From NCBI GenBank assembly GCA_903845055.1, contig CAIMWF010000040.1, positions 54,508-118,507 on the forward strand: a stretch of DNA of 64,000 bases, in the 5' to 3' direction. This DNA comes from an uncultured Bacteroidales bacterium (GTDB taxonomy: Bacteria > Bacteroidota > Bacteroidia > Bacteroidales > FEN-979). Both the position numbers and the translations under genes were made by a program. The notes below the pieces were generated by a model. The model did no database searches. It saw nothing but the letters and a program-made list of their open reading frames with translations, and was not told where the DNA came from. Of the stretch, positions 39,165 through 48,957 are shown in pieces. Each line of letters opens with the position of its first letter. The stretch's first letter is position 1.

Positions 39165-42100
39165 ATGAAAAAACTCTCTTTGCTTTTTATGCTCCTCTTG
39201 TTGACTGGCGTGACCATGGCCCAGGATGAAGCGCGTTTGATGCGGTTTCCCGCAATGCATGGCAACCAGGTGGTGTTTACCTACGCCGGCGACCTTTATT
39301 CTGTTGATAAGGCAGGCGGACTTGCCAGGAAACTCACCAACGACGAAAACGGCTACGAAATGTTCGCCCGCTTTTCACCCGACGGCAAACAAATCGCATT
39401 TACGGGTCAGTATGACGGCAACACCGAAGTTTACCTGATCCCCGCGCAGGGAGGCGTTCCAAAAAGGATTACCTACACGGCAACCCTGAACAGGGATGAC
39501 ATTTCAGACCGCATGGGACCCAACAACATCGTCATGACCTGGAAAGACAACGAAAATATTGTTTACCGTTCACGCAAACAGACTTTTAATGATTTCAAAG
39601 GGCAGCTTTTCGTCGCAAGCACAAAGGGAGGTCTGTCCCAGGAACTGCCTCTCCCCTGCGGCGGGTTCTGCTGTTATTCCCCGGATAAATCCAAACTGGC
39701 CTACAACCGTGTTTTCCGCGAATTCCGCACCTGGAAGTATTACAAAGGCGGGATGGCCGACGAGATATGGATCTATGATTTCAAAAGCAAGGCAACGGAA
39801 AAAATCACCGACAATATTTACCAGGACATGTACCCGATGTGGAATGGCGACAAGATCTATTTCCTTTCGGAACGCGAACGGCCCACAAACCTCTATTGCT
39901 ACGATCTGAAATCAAAGGAGACCAAAAAGGTGACCGACTTCAAGGAGTTTGACATCAAGTTCCCTTCGCTGGGCGACAACGGGATCATCTTTGAAAACGG
40001 CGGATTCATCTATACCTTCGACTTTGCAACGGAGCAGACCCGGAAAATCACCATCCGCATTTCCGATGACTTTATCACGGGCCGCAACCAGCTGAAGGAT
40101 GCCAGTAAATTCGTAAATTCATTCTCCCCGTCGCCCGACGGGAAACGCATTGCCCTGGATGGCCGCGGCGATGTATGGACCATTCCCGCCAAAACGGGGA
40201 TCACCAGGAACCTGACTAATTCACCCGGTGCCCATGACCGTGACGTAGCCTGGTCGCCCGATGGAAAATATATCGCTTTCATCTCCGACATGAGCGGCGA
40301 AGATGAGATCTATATCCAGAAACAGGATGGCAGCGCGGCTCCTGTGGCCGTCACGAAAAATGCCGATACTTATAAGTACGCTGTCACCTGGTCGCCCGAC
40401 AGCAAAAAACTCTTGTGGGCCGACAAAATGCTCCGCCTGCAGTTTGTCGACATCGAATCCGGGGCAGTGACCCTCGTCGACAAGGCAACAACCTGGGAGA
40501 TGAACGATTACACCTGGTCCCCCGACAGCAAATGGATCGTGTATACCTTCCCCAACCGACACAGCACCTCGCGGATTTTCCTGTATGAACTGGCCTCAAA
40601 AACCAGGACACCGGTCACCGACATATGGTACGACGCAAGTGGCGGCAACATCAGCAGCGACGGTAAATACCTCTTTTTCACCTCCAACCGCGACTTCAAC
40701 CCCACCTACAGCTGGACTGAATGGAACCATTCATACAGTGATATGACCAGGGTTTATTTCGTAACCCTTGCCAAATCGACCAAAAATCCCTTCGCCCCCG
40801 AAAATGACGAGGTTGCTGTGAAGGATGAAAAGTCAGCAACCGATGCCAAACCTGAAGAAAAGGATGGCAAAAAAGAGGGTAAGAAAGCCGATAAAAAAGA
40901 TGACGGCAGTACCGAAGCAAAAAAAGATATCACCGTGAAAGTTGACCTCGACGGCATCATAGACCGCATCGTCGACCTGCCCATCGAAGCCGGATCATAC
41001 AACAACGTGAACTGCGTGGGCGACAATGTTTATTACCTGAAAGGCGGCAGGAGCGGCCACCCGGGCGGGCTGATGCTTTATAACCTCAAGGACCGCAAAG
41101 AATCGAACCTCGGGGAGGTCGGGAACTACGAAATCACCGCCGACCTTAAAAAAATGGTGGTAGGCGAGCGCAGCAGGTATAGCATCATCGATCTTCCCCA
41201 CGGTGGAAAGATCGAAGTGAAGGATTATGCTGACATGTCAAACATGAAGGTGATGGTCGACCTGAAAGCCGAATGGGCGCAAATCTACCATGAATCATGG
41301 CGCCAGATGAAGTACTTCCTTTACGATCCCAACATGCAGGGGGTCAACTGGCCGAACATCCAGAAAAAATATGAACCCCTGCTTGCCTATGTGAACAACC
41401 GCAACGACCTTACCTACATCATCGGCGAAATGATCGGGGAGATCAGCATCGGCCATTCATACGTGAGCGGCGGCGACAAGCCGGAACCGAAACGGGTGAA
41501 AATGGGATTGCTTGGCGCGAAGATCAGCCGCGACGAATCGGGCTATTACAGGATCGACAAAATTCTCAAGGGTGAAAACTGGACCTCCGAAGCCCGTTCA
41601 CCGCTCACCGAACTCGGTGTGGAGGCAAAAGAGGGTGATTTCATCATCGCCATCAACGGCAAGTCAACAAAGGAAATGAACGACATCAACGAAGCGCTGG
41701 TCAACAAGGCGGATGTGCAGGTTGAACTTACCCTTAACAGTTCCGCTTCCGAAACCGGCGCCCATAAGACGATCGTGGTTCCCACCGACAAGGAGGCCGG
41801 GCTCTATTATTACAACTGGGTCCAGAACAATATTAAAAAGGTCACCGATGCTTCCAACGGCGAGATCGGCTACATCCACATCCCCGACATGGGCGTGGAA
41901 GGACTGAATGAATTCGTGAAACATTTCTATCCCCAGCTCTCAAAACGCGCGCTGATCATCGACGACCGCGGCAACGGCGGGGGCAATGTTTCGCCCATGA
42001 TCATCGAACGGCTGAACAGGGAAATGACCATGATCGCCATGGCCCGTAACACCGTGGGTGCCCCCGGTCGCCTGGAGATGCAGTGGGGACCGAAGTGCAT

Positions 42101-42467
42101 TCTCATCGACAACTATTCCGCCTCCGACGGCGACCTTTTCCCCTACCAGTTCAAAAAACTGAAGATCGGCAAAGCCATCGGGAAACGCACCTGGGGAGGT
42201 GTCGTGGGTATCCGCGGCAGCCTGCCGTTCGTTGACGGCGGCCAGTTGATGCGTCCTGAATTCGCCCCTTACGACAACGAAGGCAAAAACTGGATCATCG
42301 AAGGACATGGCGTGGATCCCGACATCGCAGTCGACAACGACCCCGCAAAGGAATATGCCGGCGAAGACCAGCAGCTCAACCGGGCGGTCGACCAGATGAA
42401 GGAGGAGCTGAAATCGTGGCCGAAGGAACTTCCCGGGATGCCCCCCTTCCAGGATAAGACCAAATAA
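39165..42467 (+). CDS. S41 family peptidase, Tricorn-like (beta-propeller + PDZ + protease core)
   Basis: WD40-like repeats (FSPDGKQIAFTG, WSPDGKYIAFISD), PDZ-like segment, GNGGGNVSPMIIERL and DNYSASDGDLFPYQFK. Confidence 0.92.
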   Translation: MKKLSLLFMLLLLTGVTMAQDEARLMRFPAMHGNQVVFTYAGDLYSVDKAGGLARKLTNDENGYEMFARFSPDGKQIAFTGQYDGNTEVYLIPAQGGVPKRITYTATLNRDDISDRMGPNNIVMTWKDNENIVYRSRKQTFNDFKGQLFVASTKGGLSQELPLPCGGFCCYSPDKSKLAYNRVFREFRTWKYYKGGMADEIWIYDFKSKATEKITDNIYQDMYPMWNGDKIYFLSERERPTNLYCYDLKSKETKKVTDFKEFDIKFPSLGDNGIIFENGGFIYTFDFATEQTRKITIRISDDFITGRNQLKDASKFVNSFSPSPDGKRIALDGRGDVWTIPAKTGITRNLTNSPGAHDRDVAWSPDGKYIAFISDMSGEDEIYIQKQDGSAAPVAVTKNADTYKYAVTWSPDSKKLLWADKMLRLQFVDIESGAVTLVDKATTWEMNDYTWSPDSKWIVYTFPNRHSTSRIFLYELASKTRTPVTDIWYDASGGNISSDGKYLFFTSNRDFNPTYSWTEWNHSYSDMTRVYFVTLAKSTKNPFAPENDEVAVKDEKSATDAKPEEKDGKKEGKKADKKDDGSTEAKKDITVKVDLDGIIDRIVDLPIEAGSYNNVNCVGDNVYYLKGGRSGHPGGLMLYNLKDRKESNLGEVGNYEITADLKKMVVGERSRYSIIDLPHGGKIEVKDYADMSNMKVMVDLKAEWAQIYHESWRQMKYFLYDPNMQGVNWPNIQKKYEPLLAYVNNRNDLTYIIGEMIGEISIGHSYVSGGDKPEPKRVKMGLLGAKISRDESGYYRIDKILKGENWTSEARSPLTELGVEAKEGDFIIAINGKSTKEMNDINEALVNKADVQVELTLNSSASETGAHKTIVVPTDKEAGLYYYNWVQNNIKKVTDASNGEIGYIHIPDMGVEGLNEFVKHFYPQLSKRALIIDDRGNGGGNVSPMIIERLNREMTMIAMARNTVGAPGRLEMQWGPKCILIDNYSASDGDLFPYQFKKLKIGKAIGKRTWGGVVGIRGSLPFVDGGQLMRPEFAPYDNEGKNWIIEGHGVDPDIAVDNDPAKEYAGEDQQLNRAVDQMKEELKSWPKELPGMPPFQDKTK

Positions 42468-42491
42468 CCCGGCAATCACAACGATTGCTGA

Positions 42492-44459
42492 ATGATCAAC
42501 CCCGGAAAAAATAATAATCACAGGATCAGTGCCGCCGATACGGCACTGATCGCTGCGATTCTTGTTATCGGGGCGATCCTCCGCTTCTGGCGGCTGCACG
42601 ACATCCCCTTCACCTACGACGAATTCAGCGCGATTTTCAGGACGAACTTCTCAACTTTCGGCGAACTGATCGAAAAGGGGGTAAAGGTCGACACCCATCC
42701 CGCCGGTGTCCAGGTCTTTTTATTCTATCTTGTTAAATTTTTCGGCAGTTCGGAAGCGGTCGTAAAAACACCGTTCATTCTTTTCGGCCTGGTCTCCGTC
42801 TGGCTGGTATACCTGGTGGGCAAAGACTGGTTCAATTCCACCACGGGGCTGGTGTCGGCTGCATTCGTCTCCTTCCTGCAGTTCCCGGTAATGTACAGCC
42901 AGATCGCGCGGCCCTATGCGTCCGGCCTGTTTTTTTCGCTTCTGATGGTCTTTTTCTGGACGAAAGTCATCTTCCACCCGCAACGAAGGTATTATGCCAA
43001 CCTTGCCGGGTATGTGCTGGCAGGTGCACTGTGCACCTACAACCACCACTTCAGCCTGATGTTTGCCGCCATGGTGGCCGGGACTGGTTTGTTTTTCTGC
43101 CCCCGGCACCGCATGGTCCCTTACCTGGTGGCAGGCATCCTGATCGCACTTTTATATGTTCCCCACCTGTCGATTTTCTTTACCCAGCTGGGCATGGGGG
43201 GTGTGGAGGGATGGCTGCACAAACCGCGGTATGATTTCCTGCTGGATTTCATCCGCTATATTTTTCATTTCTCGGTGTTCGTTTACCTGCTGGTTTTCCT
43301 CCTCCTGAGCCTGCAGCTCTTATGGTGGGAAGGGACGGCCCCGAAAAGCCGGAAATTCATCATCATCTCGCTCCTCTGGTTCCTCCTGCCCTTCCTGGCC
43401 GGATTTTCCTATTCCATCTTCCGCAACGCAGTTTTACAGTATTCGGTACTTATCTTTTCATTCCCGTTCCTGTTTTTCATCCTCTTCGGTTATTTCACAA
43501 CCGCGAAACCGCTGCACAAGGTCATCCTGGTCACGCTCGTTGCAGCCATCGTCATTCCCTCCCTGGTGATGGAACGAAAGCATTATACCCTTTTTTACAC
43601 CTCCCCTTATCGTGCGCTCGTGGCGGAATCGAAGCGCGTGACCGATTCCCTGGGCCAATACAACTCCAAGGTCATCCTCGATACCAAGCAGGAGATCAAC
43701 CGGTACTACCTGGAAAAGCTGAATTGCCGCAACCTGCCGTTCGACGACCTGAAAGCCGTCGGGGGGAGAAACAGGCTGCTTGCCTGGCTCGGGCGCTGCA
43801 GGACAAACTACATCGCCTTCGGATGCATCTCTTCCTCCCTGCCCGAGAATTACCCGCTCATCCTCCAAAAATACCCGTACCTGGTGATGCACAAATCGTA
43901 TGTCGGAGGCGATTTCTACCTTTTCTCGAAGATCAGTCCGGTGAAAAAGCTGGATGAGTACTTTTATGCTGCCGTCAACACCTTCGAACCCTCCCTGCCC
44001 GAGTGGGGTTTTGTGAAGGAGTCCCAATGCACTGACTCTTTACCGATCGACGGGAAAAAGTCTTTCCATGCGCGCCCCGGCGCCGAATTCAGCCCGACCT
44101 TTTATGTGCCGCTGCACAACCTGATGCATACCGAAAATGATGTGATCGATGTTGCGGTCGACCTGCGCCTGCCGGTGGTTTTCCCGGCGGCCTGGCTGGT
44201 GGTCAGCGTGACCTCCGGAAAGAAGGTGATTTACTGGGATTCGACCCCTGTAAGCGATTACATATCCCCCGGCGGAACAGGACGGGTGTTTCATTCCCTC
44301 AGGCTCAGCGATACCGACCTGCGCCACCACGGGCTGATCCTGAAGGCCTTTCTCTGGAACCCGGTGAAATCGCCCTATGTCATGGATAACTTTTCCGTCA
44401 GGCTCAGAACCGGCAACCCGGTTTTATATGGGATATACAGGAAGGTGAGCCTTTATTGA
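42492..44459 (+). CDS. glycosyltransferase family 39-like membrane protein
   Basis: 655 aa multi-TM, FTYDEFSAIFRTNFSTFGELIEKGVKVDTHPAGVQVFLFYLVKFFG. Confidence 0.8.
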   Translation: MINPGKNNNHRISAADTALIAAILVIGAILRFWRLHDIPFTYDEFSAIFRTNFSTFGELIEKGVKVDTHPAGVQVFLFYLVKFFGSSEAVVKTPFILFGLVSVWLVYLVGKDWFNSTTGLVSAAFVSFLQFPVMYSQIARPYASGLFFSLLMVFFWTKVIFHPQRRYYANLAGYVLAGALCTYNHHFSLMFAAMVAGTGLFFCPRHRMVPYLVAGILIALLYVPHLSIFFTQLGMGGVEGWLHKPRYDFLLDFIRYIFHFSVFVYLLVFLLLSLQLLWWEGTAPKSRKFIIISLLWFLLPFLAGFSYSIFRNAVLQYSVLIFSFPFLFFILFGYFTTAKPLHKVILVTLVAAIVIPSLVMERKHYTLFYTSPYRALVAESKRVTDSLGQYNSKVILDTKQEINRYYLEKLNCRNLPFDDLKAVGGRNRLLAWLGRCRTNYIAFGCISSSLPENYPLILQKYPYLVMHKSYVGGDFYLFSKISPVKKLDEYFYAAVNTFEPSLPEWGFVKESQCTDSLPIDGKKSFHARPGAEFSPTFYVPLHNLMHTENDVIDVAVDLRLPVVFPAAWLVVSVTSGKKVIYWDSTPVSDYISPGGTGRVFHSLRLSDTDLRHHGLILKAFLWNPVKSPYVMDNFSVRLRTGNPVLYGIYRKVSLY

Positions 44460-44590
44460 GGAATGACGAGTGACGAGTGGCAATTTACGATTGACGAATT
44501 ACGATTGACGATATAACTGGTTGCCGGCCGGCGACCAATATTGCCTATTGCCAATTGCCCACTGCCTATTTCCTATTGCCTATTGCCTAA
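44460..44590. repeat. triple composite array: (GTGACGA)n, (ACGATTG)n, then (TATTGCC)n
   Basis: ggaatgacgagtgacgagtggcaatttacgattgacgaattacgattgacgat...tattgcctattgccaattgcccactgcctatttcctattgcctattgcc. Confidence 0.92.
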
Positions 44591-44620
44591 AGCCAGACCG
44601 ACCCCTCATGTTTTGAATAT

Positions 44621-44670
44621 GGCACAAACCCATCGGTAATGTTATTCGCAGACCATCCTATGGGTGAAGA
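44621..44670 (-). pseudogene. remnant of a T9SS-type C-terminal tail (duplicate of the end of the 45235..47073 gene)
   Basis: ggcacaaacccatcggtaatgttattcgcagaccatcctatgggtgaaga vs ggcataaagccatcggtgatgttattcgcggaccatcctctgggtgaaga at 45213-45262. Confidence 0.7.
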
Positions 44671-44890
44671 AAATGAATTGCCCCCTGCTTTAGCTGGGGG
44701 TTGAACAAGCCGGGATAACCATGGGCTTTAGCCCAAAACATTCAGTTTTGTCATTTTCCTTTCTCTGTTTTTCAATAAAGAAGAAAAATAGAAAAGTCTC
44801 TGCTGTTTCATCAGGGATTAAAAAATTGGGCTGAAGCCCAAGGTTATACTGCTATTCTCATCCACGACTTAAAAGTCGTGGCAATTAATG
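44671..44890. mobile_element. REPIN/BIME-like element: two inverted units, each with two palindromes
   Basis: left ATGAATTGCCCCCTGCTTTAGCTGGGGG...GATAACCATGGGCTTTAGCCCAAAAC; right (reverse complement) ATTAATTGCCACGACTTTTAAGTCGTGG...GTATAACCTTGGGCTTCAGCCCAATTTT. Confidence 0.7.
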
Positions 44891-45234
44891 ATCCTGCATA
44901 CAGGAGTATGAACAATCGAACATTCGATCAATGAACTGTGAAATCAGAACAGTTGCCGGGGGCAAAACTTCTGACTTCAAAAATCGTTGATCAATAACCG
45001 GTATTCAAATACGGGGAAGGATGTTCAGGAAGAAGTCCGCCGGAGGAGGTCATGTTTTCAGCGTCACAACAGCCATTTTCAAAAATGAACTCAATAAAAA
45101 TCAAGGCTTTTGGAGCACTTTTTTAAAGTGCGTAAAATAGGAAGATAAGGAATATTTCCCCGGAAAAGAGAAAAGGCACAAAAAAATTGCGCCCTTTCCT
45201 TGAAATTTCAAATGGCATAAAGCCATCGGTGATG

Positions 45235-47073
45235 TTATTCGCGGACCATCCTCTGGGTGAAGAGCTGGCCGTCGATGTTCACGGTGATAAGGTAGAAACC
45301 CTGCGCAAGGCTGCTGCAGTCGAGCGTGACGGCATGGGCGCCGGCAGCCATGCTGCCATTTTCGGAGTACATGACCTGGTTTCCTGCAAGGTTGGTGACC
45401 TTAACACTGACGCGACCCGTGCGGGCAAGGGAGATGTTGAAACTGGCCTTGCTGGTCACCGGGTTGGGATAAACCTGGCTCACCCGGGTTTCGTCAGAAA
45501 CAGCGTTGTTGTCGATACCGACCGGGAAGAAATCGGTCCCTGTAAGTTCGCGGTAGGTAACGCTGACATCATGCACCGGGATGGTGGTATCCTGGATGTT
45601 CGAGCCCGGCTGCGAAGAGGTCTGGAAGATCAGGGGGATGGTGCTGTTGTTCTTCACCCGTGCAGCAGTGGCTGGGTAGACGAACTCCTGGAAAATATAG
45701 AGAAACCCGGCGTTCCAGTCGACCATATCCCTGAAGGCATTCACGCTGTGTTTCAGAACCCGTCCCCAGATATGGCGGTAGTTCAGCGGTGTGGGATCGG
45801 GGTTGCCGACGGTGATGCCCGACCAGATGAAATAGATGTTCTGGGCAGGGTCGATGACGATGCGCGGGAAGGAGCTCAGCCCCACACCATATTTGGGAAA
45901 GCCCACAATTGAATCACCGGCCAGGTCGGTGGCCACATAACCAACCAGCTGATGGTGCGCATCCAGGGTATCCAGGTTGCTTAACCGGGTGGTATCGATG
46001 ACCGGCATGCTTTCATTCCAGTAAACCAGGCCATCGGTACCGGGGTAATAATACCGGCTTGTTCCGTCGCAGTTCACGCGCATCCTGCCAAAGGCAACAT
46101 GCGCCTTGCCTGTGTTGTCAAGCTGGATGGCTCCCGAACCATCGCTGCACCAGAAAACCGGCACCACGGTGGCGGTGGTTGACATTTTATAAGGGTTGTT
46201 GAAAAAAACCTTCTTGGTCCAGGTGGCGCCGTTGTCAAACGACTTCATGACGTAACCGTCCGACCAGCTGCCAACGACCACGAAAGCGATCGTGTCGCCG
46301 TGGGGTGCTGCCCAGGTGTAATCATCGCCTGTGTAACCTGATCCGTCGGCCGAAGTCATTCCCGGGAGGACGATCCCCTGTTTGTCCCAGGTGACACCAC
46401 CGTCAAGCGAGCGGAAATAGAGCAGTGCATCGCTCAGCCCCTGGTAGTTGGACTGGCCGATGGCAAGTACATGAACATACTGGTGGTTGCTGCCACTGGT
46501 GATGACACTGGGCCATAATAAGGCCGTAACGCCTGTGGGTCCTGTCGGGGCCGTGGATTGAGTCCACGCGCCGGTGCCTCTTACCGGGCGGGTGTTCATG
46601 ATCAGGGTTGCGGTTGAATTATGCGCGAAGTTGATCTCGCCGTTGCCGTTCCAAGGATTGACATTCGTCCAGCCGGTGCGGGTGGTTTCCACGCGTGCGG
46701 TCGGGGCTGCATTCCATGTCGTGCCATTGTAATAATTATATCCGGTTCCGCGGTCACTGTAACCGGCGGCGTCAAGCTCGCCATAGATCCAGGTGGCAGT
46801 AACCGCATTATCGGGCCACAGGTAGATGCGGCTCATGATGCAGCCGTTGGTCTGGTTGTCGTAACGGGAACCACCGATCACATCATCGGTCACATTTTTC
46901 GTACTGCTGACAGTGGTATTCGAGGTTTTGAGCGGCAGTTCAGCCTGCCCGTTGTATTTTTCTGACCTTACGGCCTTGTCCCGCAGGGAGCGGGAGATCA
47001 ATGCCCTGCCCGGTTGTGCAATTGCCGGAATCGTCAGGGTGACAATGATGAACGCCAGTAAAAGTTTCTTCAT
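45235..47073 (-). CDS. T9SS type A sorting domain-containing exported protein
   Basis: signal peptide-like MKKLLLAFIIVTLTIPAIAQ; C-terminal VYPNPVTSKASFNISLARTGRVSVKVTNLAGNQV...QGFYLITVNIDGQLFTQRMVRE. Confidence 0.88.
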   Translation of the reverse strand: MKKLLLAFIIVTLTIPAIAQPGRALISRSLRDKAVRSEKYNGQAELPLKTSNTTVSSTKNVTDDVIGGSRYDNQTNGCIMSRIYLWPDNAVTATWIYGELDAAGYSDRGTGYNYYNGTTWNAAPTARVETTRTGWTNVNPWNGNGEINFAHNSTATLIMNTRPVRGTGAWTQSTAPTGPTGVTALLWPSVITSGSNHQYVHVLAIGQSNYQGLSDALLYFRSLDGGVTWDKQGIVLPGMTSADGSGYTGDDYTWAAPHGDTIAFVVVGSWSDGYVMKSFDNGATWTKKVFFNNPYKMSTTATVVPVFWCSDGSGAIQLDNTGKAHVAFGRMRVNCDGTSRYYYPGTDGLVYWNESMPVIDTTRLSNLDTLDAHHQLVGYVATDLAGDSIVGFPKYGVGLSSFPRIVIDPAQNIYFIWSGITVGNPDPTPLNYRHIWGRVLKHSVNAFRDMVDWNAGFLYIFQEFVYPATAARVKNNSTIPLIFQTSSQPGSNIQDTTIPVHDVSVTYRELTGTDFFPVGIDNNAVSDETRVSQVYPNPVTSKASFNISLARTGRVSVKVTNLAGNQVMYSENGSMAAGAHAVTLDCSSLAQGFYLITVNIDGQLFTQRMVRE

Positions 47074-47196
47074 GGGTTTTTGGTTTAGGGTTTATGGTTC
47101 AAAGTTGGGTTACAAACTTAACAATAATTGTGTATGGATGAAAAAACAACCGGCGCTTTTTTTTTCGCACCACTGGTCCCCCTTTGCAAAGCCGCA

Positions 47197-48672
47197 CTAT
47201 CGCTCAATCTCGTTTCTTGTATAACCGAGTTTCAGCAGGTTTCCCGGCTCCAGGATGGTTTCAAGTTTTTCAGCCGGTAAAAGATTCAGCTCTATGTTCG
47301 CCCCGAAGATATCCATTCCCGTGCTTTTCATGATCCGGGCGAGTTCGGAGGCCTGGTGGTAGCCGATATAAGGGACCAGGGCGGTGGTAATCGACGGACT
47401 CCGGTACAACTGCTGCAGGCTCACCTCTGCATGAACGGTCAGACCGTCGAGCAGGTTCGTATCCAGGGTATCATCACAGGCTGTGAGCAGTTTAAGGCTG
47501 TCGATCAAAGCATGGCCGATGACCGGCAGGTAAGCGTTCAGTTCCAGGCACCCCTGCGCGCAGAGTGAACTGATGAGCTGGTCGTTGGCATAAATTTTAT
47601 GTGCGGCGCTGATGACGAATTCGGGGATGACCGGGTTGATCTTGCCGGGCATGATCGAACTCCCCACCTGGCATTGGGGGAGGGAGAGTGACGAAGTCCG
47701 AGTGACGAATGACGAAGTAAGGTCGGAGGATAGCAGGCGGATGTCGGAAACCATTTTTTCGAGGTTCACCGCGTGGGCTTTGAGGGTGGCGTGGACCTCG
47801 ACAAAGGAATCCAGGTTGCTGGTGGCGTCGGACAGGTTCTCGCTGCGGGTCAGGGGAAGCCCGGTGAGCTGCTGGAGGTGCCCGGCGGCCTCCATGATGA
47901 AATAACGGGGAACGGCCAATCCCGTGCCGATCGCACTTCCGCCGAGGTTGACCATTTTGATCCTTTCAAAGCATTTGGAAACACGCCACCAGTCGCGTGA
48001 AAGCGCTTCGCTGCAGGCACTGAACATGTTCCCGAAGGAGGTCGGCACTGCCTCCTGCATTTGCGTGTACCCGGGCCTGAGATCGTTCTGGTGGGTCACC
48101 TCGAGCTGTTCCATGGCAAACCTCAGGCGGTTGATCGTTTTTTCAAGACCCTGGAGCAGGAACATCACGGCCACCCTGAGGGAGGTGGGGATGACATCGT
48201 TGGTCGACTGGTAGATGTTTGCATCCTCGATCGGGTCGATGAGATGGTAACTGCCGGGGAGGGCGCCCAGTTTCAGCAGGGCGACATTGGTAATGATCTC
48301 GTTGACATTCATGTTGATGCTGGTACCCGCACCTCCCGAAACGGCGGGAACGATGAAGTGGTCGAAATGGTCCCCTTCGGCAACCTCCGCGGCTGCATGG
48401 ATGAGATGGGTCAGCCGGTCGGGATGACCGGCGTGATGCTCACCTTTTGCAACATCCGGCCCATGCCCGTGACCATACTTTTCTTCCATCGCTTTCGCAT
48501 ATGCATCCGCTGTCAGGTAGCAGGCTTTTTTCACCAGTCCGATGGCCCGGTACCATTCCGGGTGGAAGGGGGTCGTGTCGGGAAAATTTTTCCGTGCCCT
48601 GGCAGCATGAATCCCATACAGTGCATCTTCGGGCAATTCCATTTCACCAATAAAATCAATCTCTTTACGCAT
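47197..48672 (-). CDS. aspA: aspartate ammonia-lyase / fumarase-superfamily enzyme with atypical insertions
   Basis: GGAGTSINMNVNEI, STNDVIPTSLRVA, GSSIMPGKINPVIPE; start at MRKEIDFIGEMELPEDALYG (48672). Confidence 0.87.
   Translation of the reverse strand: MRKEIDFIGEMELPEDALYGIHAARARKNFPDTTPFHPEWYRAIGLVKKACYLTADAYAKAMEEKYGHGHGPDVAKGEHHAGHPDRLTHLIHAAAEVAEGDHFDHFIVPAVSGGAGTSINMNVNEIITNVALLKLGALPGSYHLIDPIEDANIYQSTNDVIPTSLRVAVMFLLQGLEKTINRLRFAMEQLEVTHQNDLRPGYTQMQEAVPTSFGNMFSACSEALSRDWWRVSKCFERIKMVNLGGSAIGTGLAVPRYFIMEAAGHLQQLTGLPLTRSENLSDATSNLDSFVEVHATLKAHAVNLEKMVSDIRLLSSDLTSSFVTRTSSLSLPQCQVGSSIMPGKINPVIPEFVISAAHKIYANDQLISSLCAQGCLELNAYLPVIGHALIDSLKLLTACDDTLDTNLLDGLTVHAEVSLQQLYRSPSITTALVPYIGYHQASELARIMKSTGMDIFGANIELNLLPAEKLETILEPGNLLKLGYTRNEIER
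47686..47719. repeat. GTGACGA-type heptamer array lying in frame inside aspA
   Basis: gagtgacgaagtccgagtgacgaatgacgaagt. Confidence 0.85.
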
Positions 48673-48912
48673 GACCTGCATTATTTTAAATTTTACGTTA
48701 CCCCAGCTTGTTAGGTTGGACTTCAACGGATTTTATGTAATTTTACGCAATAATACCGAATGATAAGGAAACTTGGGGAAAAATTATTTATCATCGTGAT
48801 GAATCACAATGATACCAAAAAAAGAATAAATACCGGTATCCCCGAATAATAAATAATTATCGGTTGCCGGGGTTTTGCATATTTTTGGAATTGCCAGGAA
48901 GGCTGAATACTT

Positions 48913-48957
48913 TAACCACGAAGGACCCAAAGAAATTACACGAAGGACACTAAGAAA
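48913..48957. repeat. CACGAAGGACAC-type degenerate repeat
   Basis: aaccacgaaggacccaaagaaattacacgaaggacactaagaaaa. Confidence 0.6.
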
